Below are positions 1 through 5,800 of a DNA stretch of 6,887 bases, piece after piece. The stretch lies in contig NZ_JBOHKS010000199.1 in assembly GCF_050729195.1 (NCBI RefSeq), forward strand, positions 1 to 6,887. The letters run 5' to 3'. Within the stretch, counting starts at the first letter, position 1; each line of letters begins with the position of its first letter. Both the position numbers and the translations under genes were made by a program. Source of the DNA: Hypericibacter sp050729195. GTDB taxonomy: Bacteria > Pseudomonadota > Alphaproteobacteria > Dongiales > Dongiaceae. The notes beneath the pieces were generated by a model that did no database searches, was not told where the DNA came from, and saw only the letters and a program-made list of their open reading frames with translations.

Positions 1-846
1 CCCTGGGACGGCGGCACCACCAACCGGGCGGGCGCCCGGCATGGCCCGCGCGAGATCCGCAACATGTCGAGCTTCATGCGCAAGGTTCATCATGTGAGCC
101 GGATCGCCCCCTATGAGCTCGCCCGCGTGGCCGATCTGGGCGACGCACCGGTCAATCCCATCGATCTCATGGACAGCCTGGCACGGATCGAGAAGTTCTT
201 CGCCAAGGTCCATGCCGGTGGCTGCATCCCGCTCTCGGCCGGCGGCGATCACCTGGTGACCCTGCCGATCTTCCGCGCGATCGCCGCCAAGCGCCCGATC
301 GGCATGATCCATTTCGACGCCCATTCCGACACCAACGATCGCTATTTCGGCGACAACATGTACACCCACGGCACGCCCTTCCGGCGTGCGGTCGAGGAGG
401 GGCTGCTGGACCCCAAGCGCGTGGTGCAGATCGGCATCCGCGGCTCGATCTACAGCGCCGACGATATGGAGTTCGCCGAGAGCTCCGGGATGCGCGTCAT
501 CTATATGGAGGAGTTCACCAAGCTCGGCGTCGAGAAGGTAGTGAAGGAAGCGCGCCGCGTGGCGGGACGGGGGCCGACCTATGTCAGTTTCGACGTGGAT
601 GGGCTTGACCCGGTCTATGCGCCCGGCACCGGCACGCCGGAGATCGGCGGCATGACCACGCTCGAGGCGCAGCATGTGCTGCGCGGACTTCAGGGCCTTG
701 ATCTGATCGGTGGCGACGTCGTCGAAGTGTCGCCGCCTTTCGATCCGTCGGGCAACACGGCGCTAGTCGGCGCGACCATCATGTTCGAGATCTTGTGCCT
801 GTTGGCCGATGGCGTCGGCCGTCGGCGCAAAGGCAAGAAGAAATAG
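1..846 (+). CDS. Ureohydrolase (agmatinase/arginase family), 5' end missing
   Basis: Manganese-type ureohydrolase that would hydrolyse a guanidino compound to urea and an amine. The frame is open from base 1 and already reads family sequence (GTTNRAGARHGPREIRNMSS, codons 5-24), so the ATG at base 64 is internal and the true start lies left of the window. Counting codons from base 1, all six expected metal ligands are visible: His84 in GGDH (81-84), Asp106, His108 and Asp110 in DAHSD (106-110), and Asp198 and Asp200 in SFDVDGLDP. THGTPF (122-127) and EVSPPFDPSGNTA (from Glu242) also match the family; Glu242 corresponds to the guanidinium-binding glutamate of arginases. The C-terminus is an unusually basic tail (GRRRKGKKK). 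The stop is 26 nt before the creatininase-family gene, so the two are probably co-transcribed. Agmatine, guanidinobutyrate, guanidinopropionate or another guanidino acid are all possible substrates; the family is certain, the substrate is not. Confidence 0.93.
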   Translation, partial: PWDGGTTNRAGARHGPREIRNMSSFMRKVHHVSRIAPYELARVADLGDAPVNPIDLMDSLARIEKFFAKVHAGGCIPLSAGGDHLVTLPIFRAIAAKRPIGMIHFDAHSDTNDRYFGDNMYTHGTPFRRAVEEGLLDPKRVVQIGIRGSIYSADDMEFAESSGMRVIYMEEFTKLGVEKVVKEARRVAGRGPTYVSFDVDGLDPVYAPGTGTPEIGGMTTLEAQHVLRGLQGLDLIGGDVVEVSPPFDPSGNTALVGATIMFEILCLLADGVGRRRKGKKK

Positions 847-858
847 CGCCGAAGCGCT
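845..858 (+). other. Small hairpin overlapping the ureohydrolase stop codon
   Basis: AGCGC at 845-849 pairs with GCGCT at 854-858 around a CGAA loop. It starts within the stop codon and ends three bases before the AGGGAG ribosome binding site (861-866) of the creatininase-family gene. A 5-bp stem is easily found by chance in GC-rich DNA, so a role in translational coupling is only a possibility. Confidence 0.25.
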
Positions 859-872
859 TAAGGGAGAGCGAC

Positions 873-1685
873 ATGGCCAAGGCCCGGACCGAGACCGTGC
901 TGATGAGCGAGATGGCCTGGCCCGAATTCGGCCAGAAGATGAAGGCGAACCCGGTCTTGTTCGTGCCCTGCGGCGCCATGGAGCAGCATGGTCCGCATCT
1001 GCCGCTCTCGGTCGATGCGATGCTGCCGACAGACATTGCACGCGAGGTTGCGGAGGAGGTCGGCGGGATCGTCGGCCCCACCCTGACCATGGGCTATCGC
1101 TCCTACACCAAATCCGGCGGCGGCCCGCATTTCCCCGGCACCATCAATCTCGACGGCGCCACGGTCGTCTCGATCGTGCGCGACGTGGTTCGCGAGCTGG
1201 TGCGCCATGGCGCGCGCAAGCTCTGCTTCATCGTCGGGCATTATGAGAACCAATGGTTCGTCAGCGAGGGCATCGATCAGGCGATGCGCGAGGTGGGCGA
1301 CCAGGGCGTGCGGATCATGCGGCTCGAATATTGGGATTTCTGCACGCCGGAGACATTGGCCAAGGTCTTCCCGGACGGCTTCCCCGGCGTGGCGCTGGAG
1401 CATGCGGCGGTGATGGAAACCTCGCTGATGCTGCATTACCACCCGGAGATGGTTCGGATCGACAAGATCCCTGACAACCCGGGCGCCGAATTTCCGCCCT
1501 ACGATATGTATCCCGCGCATGCCCATTGGGTCCCGAGCTCGGGCGCCCTGGTTTCGGCCAAGGGCGCCACGCGCGAGAAGGGCGTTCTCATGGCCCAGCA
1601 ATATCGCCGCGATATCGCGGCGGCCGTCCGCAAGGAGTTCGGCGGCGGCAAAGGAAAGGCAAAGGCCAGCGGCAAGGGCCGCTGA
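873..1685 (+). CDS. Creatininase-family amidohydrolase
   Basis: 270-residue metal-dependent amidohydrolase that should hydrolyse a cyclic amide or related C-N bond in the cytoplasm. The ATG at 873 is chosen because AGGGAG (861-866) precedes it at good spacing and the protein then lines up with family N-termini; an upstream in-frame ATG at 795 lies inside the ureohydrolase gene. Compared from memory with Pseudomonas creatininase, the metal ligands are kept: Glu37 and His39 (GAMEQHG), Asp48 (SVDAMLPTD), His123 and Glu125 (VGHYEN), and Glu182 (METS). SGGGPHFPGT (81-90), YWDF (153-156) with Trp154, His177 (LEHAA) and FPPYDMYP also match, which is much closer than generic family members carrying an NGHGGN motif. 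The lid tryptophan and following aspartate (Trp174, Asp175 in Pseudomonas) are Val173 and Ala174 here. The tail is Gly/Lys-rich. The fold is secure; activity on creatinine is doubtful. Confidence 0.92.
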   Translation: MAKARTETVLMSEMAWPEFGQKMKANPVLFVPCGAMEQHGPHLPLSVDAMLPTDIAREVAEEVGGIVGPTLTMGYRSYTKSGGGPHFPGTINLDGATVVSIVRDVVRELVRHGARKLCFIVGHYENQWFVSEGIDQAMREVGDQGVRIMRLEYWDFCTPETLAKVFPDGFPGVALEHAAVMETSLMLHYHPEMVRIDKIPDNPGAEFPPYDMYPAHAHWVPSSGALVSAKGATREKGVLMAQQYRRDIAAAVRKEFGGGKGKAKASGKGR

Positions 1686-1777
1686 ACGATCGAGGTTTTA
1701 TTTGTCAGTCTAGGGGCGGCGCCGGGCGCAACCGGCGCATGGCCCAAGTCCAACAAGGACATTCAGGGAGGGAAACC
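1686..1777 (+). promoter_or_regulatory. Leader of the binding-protein gene with two hairpins
   Basis: This 92-nt gap holds a perfect 7-bp stem (GCGCCGG 1719-1725, CCGGCGC 1732-1738, loop GCGCAA) and a weaker 4-bp stem (GTCC 1748-1751, GGAC 1757-1760, loop AACAA). A strong purine-rich ribosome binding site, GGGAGGG (1766-1772), sits 5 nt before the ATG. There is no U-tract after the first hairpin, so it is not a standard intrinsic terminator. It may be an RNA processing or stabilising element, or an internal promoter region; no clear -35/-10 pair is visible. Confidence 0.35.
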
Positions 1778-2797
1778 ATGCGCAAATTCTTGATAGCACT
1801 GACCTTGCTGGCGGGCGTTGCCATGACGGGCGCGTTCGCCAGCCGGCCGGCCCAGGCCGCCGGTCCCGATCATCTGGATTGCGCCTATCCATTCTGGGTC
1901 GGATTCGGGCCGGTCCATCTGGCGAACGAGCTCGGCTATTTCAAGGACGAGGGCATCACCGTCAACGAGATCATCGACGACGATATCAGCAACGCCTACG
2001 CCGCCATGGAGCGCGGCGATATCGACTGCTATCTGCGCAGTGTCGGCGAGTATCAGGGCCGGCCGCGCACGCCCGAGATGCAGGGCATCATCATCGGCAC
2101 GATCGATGAATCGAACGGCGGCGACGGCGTCGTGGCCGACGGCTCGATCAAGTCGGTCTGCGATCTGAAGGGCAAGACGGTCGCGACCGAACCCAATCTG
2201 CCGGCGACACTCATCCTGCAGATGGCGATGAAGAGCAAATGCAACCTGACCTTCGACTCCCTCAACCGGGTCGATATCGCATCCCAGGATGCGGGCGCCA
2301 TCTTCGCCGACCCCGGCGTCTCGGCCGTCGGCGCTTACGAGCCGGTGCTGACGCAGGCGGTCCAGGCCCATAAAGATCGTGGCGCCTATGTCATCGTCTC
2401 CTCGCGTGAGTATCCGCATCTGATCACCGACACGATCATCGCACGGACCGACAATCTGAAGAGCCAGCCGGAGAAATATGTGAAGTTCCTCCGGGCGATC
2501 TACCGGGCGATCGATTACATCGGCAAGGAACCGGAGAAGGCGATCGCCATCATGGCGGCGCAATTCAAGCTGTCCCCGGAGGAGTTCAAGGAAACCATCG
2601 TCAACATCAACTATATCGGCCTCGACGGGTCGGTCGAGCTGATGGGCACGGACGGCAAGCCCGGCAAGCTCCATGACATCTTCGCCGAGATCATGCAGCT
2701 CAACATCGAGAATGGTGCTGCGGACATCAAGCTCGAGGCGGACAAGCAGATCGACAACAGCATCATCACCCAGGTCTGGAAGTCGCGTGCTCAATAA
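1778..2797 (+). CDS. ABC transporter substrate-binding protein, SsuA/TauA (NMT1/THI5-like) type
   Basis: Periplasmic solute receptor of 339 residues for the importer encoded by the next two genes. The ATG at 1778 is fixed by GGGAGGG just upstream and by the Sec signal peptide it begins: MRK, a hydrophobic core (residues 4-20) and an AQA cleavage site near residue 27. The mature start, with YPFWVGFGP (37-45) followed by LANELGYFKDEGI, is typical of the nitrate/sulfonate/taurine and thiamine-precursor receptor class. The segment DESNGGDGVVAD (from Asp110) followed by DLKGKTVATEPN is the usual hinge and ligand-loop region of this class. The mature protein has four cysteines (35, 84, 128, 155), enough for two disulfides. 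A signal peptidase I site rather than a lipobox indicates a soluble protein. The ligand cannot be read from sequence; annotation as a sulfonate receptor would be misleading given the guanidino/amide enzymes alongside. Confidence 0.93.
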   Translation: MRKFLIALTLLAGVAMTGAFASRPAQAAGPDHLDCAYPFWVGFGPVHLANELGYFKDEGITVNEIIDDDISNAYAAMERGDIDCYLRSVGEYQGRPRTPEMQGIIIGTIDESNGGDGVVADGSIKSVCDLKGKTVATEPNLPATLILQMAMKSKCNLTFDSLNRVDIASQDAGAIFADPGVSAVGAYEPVLTQAVQAHKDRGAYVIVSSREYPHLITDTIIARTDNLKSQPEKYVKFLRAIYRAIDYIGKEPEKAIAIMAAQFKLSPEEFKETIVNINYIGLDGSVELMGTDGKPGKLHDIFAEIMQLNIENGAADIKLEADKQIDNSIITQVWKSRAQ

Positions 2798-2803
2798 GGG
2801 CGC

Positions 2804-2838
2804 CCAACCCCGGCATCCAGACCGGATGCCGGGGTTGG
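2804..2838 (+). repeat. Perfect 15-bp inverted repeat (REP-like stem-loop) between binding protein and permease
   Basis: The arm CCAACCCCGGCATCC (2804-2818) is exactly complementary to 2824-2838 across a 5-nt AGACC loop. The structure begins 7 nt after the binding-protein stop and fills most of the 62-nt gap before the permease. No T-run follows, so it is not a canonical terminator. A stable stem in this position of a binding-protein operon resembles the REP elements between malE and malF in E. coli, which protect the upstream message from 3' exonucleases; that role is inferred here. Confidence 0.7.
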
Positions 2839-2859
2839 TTGGGGCCGAGGCGAGATCCA

Positions 2860-3696
2860 ATGACCGAGCCTGAGCGGCGTCGGAAACCCGGTCCGGCGGC
2901 CGAAAGCCGGTGGCGCGCCCTGTTCCGTTTCCGCGGCAAGGCGCGGCCCGATGTCGAGCTGGCCATCGGCATCGTCAGTTTTGTGGCCATTCTGCTCGCC
3001 TGGACGGCGGTGGCGGAGCTGGGCTGGATCACGCCGCAGTTTCTGCCGTCGCCGCTCATCGTTCTCCGGGCGGTCTATCGTCTTTTCACCGGCCAGAACT
3101 TTGCCGCGGATATCGGCATCTCGATCTTCCGCGTCTGGGTCGCTTTCATCGTCTCGGCGCTGATGGCGATTCCGATCGGCATCCTGATGAGTTCCTATCG
3201 GATCGTCGGCGCCGTGACCGAGCCGGTGATCGATTTCATCCGCTATCTTCCGGTGCCGGCGCTGGTACCCCTGACCCTCATCTGGCTGGGGATCGGCGAG
3301 ATGTCGAAGATCACGCTGCTCTGGCTCGGCACCTTCTTCCAGCTCGTCCTGCTGATCGCCGACGATGCCCGGCGCGTGCCCAGGGAGTATGTCGAGACCG
3401 GCCGGACCCTCGGGGCCAATGACCGCGAATTGATGCGCGACATCCTGCTGCCGGCCATGCTGCCCAGCATGGTCGACAATCTGCGGATCACGCTGGGCTG
3501 GTGCTGGACCTATCTCATCATCGCCGAGATCGTCGCCGCCAATTCGGGCATCGGCTATGTGATCTGGGCGGCCAAACGCTATGTGAAGACACCCGAAGTC
3601 TTCGCCGGCATCCTGGCCATCGGCATCATCGGCCTGGTGACGGACCAGCTCATCCGCTGGCTTCACCGCAAGGCCTTCCGGTATCTGGGGTCGTGA
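2860..3696 (+). CDS. ABC transporter permease, SsuC/TauC type
   Basis: Inner-membrane subunit (278 residues) of the importer. The ATG at 2860 is preferred over an in-frame TTG at 2839 because the latter falls at the foot of the inverted repeat; GAGGCGAG just upstream of 2860 is a moderate ribosome binding site. The first ~31 residues are charged and cytoplasmic (RRRK, then RGKAR). Hydrophobic segments follow at roughly 33-56 and around DIGISIFRVWVAFIVSALMA, RYLPVPALVPLTLIWLG, ITLLWLGTFFQLVLLIAD, the YLIIAEIVAA region and a C-terminal AGILAIGIIGLV helix, about six in all. The EAA coupling loop that docks on the ATPase spans residues 179-198 (ETGRTLGA through ILLP). The 5-nt gap to the ATPase start indicates translational coupling. 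Family assignment is firm; substrate unknown. Confidence 0.94.
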   Translation: MTEPERRRKPGPAAESRWRALFRFRGKARPDVELAIGIVSFVAILLAWTAVAELGWITPQFLPSPLIVLRAVYRLFTGQNFAADIGISIFRVWVAFIVSALMAIPIGILMSSYRIVGAVTEPVIDFIRYLPVPALVPLTLIWLGIGEMSKITLLWLGTFFQLVLLIADDARRVPREYVETGRTLGANDRELMRDILLPAMLPSMVDNLRITLGWCWTYLIIAEIVAANSGIGYVIWAAKRYVKTPEVFAGILAIGIIGLVTDQLIRWLHRKAFRYLGS

Positions 3697-3701
3697 GCGC
3701 C

Positions 3702-4505
3702 ATGACGCCGTTTATTGCCATCGAACAGGTGTCGAAGGCTTTCGGCTCGGATGCAGGGCCGGTGTCCGTCATCGACGACGTGTCGTTGACAATCGGGGAG
3801 GGGGAGTTCGTCGTGTTTCTGGGCCCCTCGGGCTGTGGCAAGACCACCTTGATGCGGATGGTGGGCGGCCTCGACCATCCGAGCGAAGGCCAGATCCGGC
3901 TGGCCGGCGAGTCGGTGACGGGTCCGAGCCGGGCGAAGGGAATGGTGTTCCAGTCCTACTCATCCTTTCCCTGGCTCACCGTCCTCAAGAACATCCGCTT
4001 CGGGCTCAATTATCGCGACGATGTTTCCGAAGTCGAGGCGGACCGGATCGCACGCCATTATCTCGAGCTCGTCGGGCTCACCGCCTACGCCGACTTCTAT
4101 GTCAGCAAGGTCTCGGGCGGCATGCGCCAGCGGGTGGCGATCGCGCGCACTCTGGCGGCCAACCCGCAGGTCCTGCTGATGGACGAGCCGTTCGGCGCCC
4201 TCGATGCGCAGACGCGCGAGCGGCTTCAGGTTCAGTTGCTCGACATCCGGCGCGCCGAGCGCAAAACCGTGATCTTCGTGACCCACGATGTCGACGAGGC
4301 GATTTTCCTTGCCGATCGCATCGTGGTGTTTTCCGCGCGGCCGGCGCGGCTCATTCGCGATATCAAGGTGGCAGAGCGGGTGCCGGGCGAGAGGACATTG
4401 GACAGCCGGGAAAGCCGGCCGTTCCTCGATCTGCGCCGCGAGATCCTGGCGATCATCCGGGAAGAGGCGCAAATTAGCGAAGCCGCACTGATCACGGCGG
4501 GATGA
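3702..4505 (+). CDS. ABC transporter ATP-binding protein, SsuB/TauB type
   Basis: Cytoplasmic ATPase (267 residues) that powers the importer. All nucleotide-binding elements are present in order: Walker A GPSGCGKTT (41-49), Q-loop Gln84 (MVFQSYSSFPW), signature SGGMRQR (138-144), Walker B VLLMDEP (157-163) with catalytic Glu162, D-loop ALD (166-168) and H-loop His195 (THDVDEA). The PW after the Q-loop is typical of the nitrate/sulfonate/taurine class. I chose ATG 3702; an in-frame GTG at 3693 overlaps the permease TGA and would add three residues, but the GGGG at 3687-3690 lies too close to it. No extra C-terminal regulatory domain is present. The end overlaps the first possible start of the dehydrogenase gene by ATGA (4502-4505). 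Confidence 0.95.
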   Translation: MTPFIAIEQVSKAFGSDAGPVSVIDDVSLTIGEGEFVVFLGPSGCGKTTLMRMVGGLDHPSEGQIRLAGESVTGPSRAKGMVFQSYSSFPWLTVLKNIRFGLNYRDDVSEVEADRIARHYLELVGLTAYADFYVSKVSGGMRQRVAIARTLAANPQVLLMDEPFGALDAQTRERLQVQLLDIRRAERKTVIFVTHDVDEAIFLADRIVVFSARPARLIRDIKVAERVPGERTLDSRESRPFLDLRREILAIIREEAQISEAALITAG

Positions 4506-5254
4506 GGGGCCAGATGGGCCAGCTGAATGGAAAGACGGCACTTGTCACCGGCGCGATGCGCGGCATCGGGCGTGCGATCGCGGAAGCGCTGGCGGCCGAG
4601 GGCGCGCTTGTGGCGGTTGCCGATATCCGCGACTGCGCCGAGACCGCAAGGGCGATCACGGCTGCAGGCGGCCTCGCCCTTGATTTTTCCTGCGACGTCG
4701 CCAGCGAGGCTCAGGTGGAGACCTTGTTTCACGACGCGATCGAGCGGATGGACGGGATCGATATCGTCGTCAGCAATGCTGGCGTCATCCTCGAGAAGCC
4801 GCTCCTGGAGACGAGCCTGGCCGATTATGAGCGCGTCATGGGCGTCAATCTGCGCGGCTGTTTCCTGGTCGGCCGCGCCGCGCTCCGCCGGATGAGCATC
4901 CAGAAGTCGGGCCGGCTCATCAACATCGCTTCCGATCTGGGCTTCGGGCCACGCGAGAAATTCTCGGTTTATTCGGCCTCCAAGTCGGGCGTGCTGGGCT
5001 TCACACGGGCCTGGGCGCGGGAATTCGGGCCGCATGTGCTGGTCAATGCGATCGCGCCGGGGCCGGTCGATACCGAGATGCTGGCGCTCGATCAGATGAG
5101 CCCTGAATGGCGGGCCAAGGAAGAGCAGATCCCCCTGGGCCGCGTGGGCAAGCCCGCCGAGATCGCGAGCGTCGCGCTGTTCCTGGCGGGACCGGGCGCC
5201 AGCTTCGTCACCGGCCAAGCCTTCGGTCCCAATGGCGGCAGCGTGATGCCCTGA
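4502..5254 (+). CDS. Short-chain dehydrogenase/reductase (classical SDR)
   Basis: NAD(P)-dependent oxidoreductase with a Rossmann fold, 250 residues from the first ATG. The cofactor motif TGAMRGIG is at 16-23, Asp41 ends beta strand 2 (VAVADI) and favours NAD(H) over NADP(H), and CDV (64-66), NAG (92-94) and the tetrad Asn116, Ser144, Tyr157, Lys161 (YSASK) are intact. IAPGPVDTEML and the C-terminal VTGQAFGPNGG are standard for FabG-like SDRs. The start is uncertain: ATG 4502 overlaps the ATPase stop as ATGA, while ATG 4514 has AGGGG (4505-4509) four bases upstream and gives the more usual N-terminus MGQLNGKTALVTG. The tight junction places it in the transporter operon, so it probably oxidises a hydroxyl, or reduces a carbonyl, on the imported compound or its breakdown product. 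A FabG role in lipid synthesis is unlikely from context. Confidence 0.93.
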   Translation: MRGQMGQLNGKTALVTGAMRGIGRAIAEALAAEGALVAVADIRDCAETARAITAAGGLALDFSCDVASEAQVETLFHDAIERMDGIDIVVSNAGVILEKPLLETSLADYERVMGVNLRGCFLVGRAALRRMSIQKSGRLINIASDLGFGPREKFSVYSASKSGVLGFTRAWAREFGPHVLVNAIAPGPVDTEMLALDQMSPEWRAKEEQIPLGRVGKPAEIASVALFLAGPGASFVTGQAFGPNGGSVMP

Positions 5255-5260
5255 AGGGCC

Positions 5261-5668
5261 CTAGCGGCTGCGCTTCGGCCAGAGCCCCAGCACGGCGCCC
5301 GTCAGGGCCGCGGCGGCAATCGTGACGCCGGTATCGATCCAGGCGGCGGGCCACGCCGCGGGAATGAAGGCATAGTGCAGCAGGACCGCGCTGCCGGCGA
5401 AGGCGATGCCGGTGAAGAGTCCCATCACGAGGCCTTGCGCCAGGCCGCGCCGTCCTGTGGCCTCCAGGAGCCAGGCCAGCCCATAAGCCGAGACCAGGCC
5501 GCAGCCCATGGAGACGGCGAATCGCCAGCTGCGCCCCTGCATCTGCTCCGGTGTCATGCCGAGGCCGGCGAGCCAGGCCGGCCCGAACAGGAAATGATAC
5601 CAGGCGAAGCCCAGCACTTGTTGCAGCAGCACCGCCAGCAGCACGGCAAAATGATTGATCCGTCCCAT
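5261..5668 (-). CDS. DUF1761-type small membrane protein
   Basis: Integral membrane protein of 135 residues, function unknown. The N-terminus (INHFAVLLAVLLQQVLGFAWY, then LFGPAWLAGLGMT) has the shape of DUF1761 proteins, which begin with a helix, a Trp-Tyr pair and an FGxxWL motif. Four hydrophobic helices are visible at about 5-27, 48-68, 75-98 and 107-130; the protein ends in a short basic tail (PKRSR). The start is supported by AAGGA (complement of 5671-5675) just upstream, although the spacing is short. It converges on the dehydrogenase with only 6 nt between stops and is divergent from the nucleoside hydrolase, so it interrupts the two plus-strand units and probably has its own promoter. 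Nothing links it functionally to the transport operon. Confidence 0.85.
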   Translation of the reverse strand: MGRINHFAVLLAVLLQQVLGFAWYHFLFGPAWLAGLGMTPEQMQGRSWRFAVSMGCGLVSAYGLAWLLEATGRRGLAQGLVMGLFTGIAFAGSAVLLHYAFIPAAWPAAWIDTGVTIAAAALTGAVLGLWPKRSR

Positions 5669-5800
5669 CTTCCTTCGCCTCGACGATCGTCGGCTCCCGA
5701 GGGCGCCGTCTTAGCACGGGTCGGGCGCGGTGGCGAACTGGCCGCAGCCTTACCGGTTCGTTAGAGTGGAGGGCGCCGACGAAGGGAGAGACCCGCATCC
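5669..5800. promoter_or_regulatory. Divergent upstream region of the DUF1761 and nucleoside hydrolase genes
   Basis: This 132-nt region must hold the promoters of both divergent genes. I find a perfect 12-bp palindrome, CGACGATCGTCG (5681-5692), 13 nt upstream of the DUF1761 start, and a 10-bp direct repeat GAGGGCGCCG at 5699-5708 and 5769-5778, each containing the palindrome GGCGCC. No convincing -35/-10 pair is visible; a weak minus-strand candidate is TTCGCC and GCTAAG separated by 16 nt. GAAGGGAGAG (5781-5790) serves as the ribosome binding site of the plus-strand gene. Confidence 0.4.

Noticed and set aside
1708..1777. Possible guanidine-I (ykkC) riboswitch before the binding-protein gene
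   Set aside because: CTAGGG and a late GGGAG are present, but the conserved GGTCCGAGAG and ACGG elements are not, and about 65 nt is too short for the fold. In GC-rich DNA the partial match is readily explained by chance.
1763..2860. Long minus-strand open frame opposite the binding-protein gene
   Set aside because: It is antisense to a gene with a clear signal peptide and family motifs; its translation is rich in Arg, Asp and His as expected from the reverse of GC-rich codons, with no recognisable domain.
4232..5218. Long minus-strand open frame opposite the ATPase and dehydrogenase genes
   Set aside because: It spans the ends of two genes with complete catalytic motifs on the plus strand and shows only low-complexity Arg/Ala/His composition.
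5252..5263. Terminator between the convergent dehydrogenase and DUF1761 genes
   Set aside because: Only 6 nt separate the stops, and the GGGCCC there is too short to form a stable hairpin.
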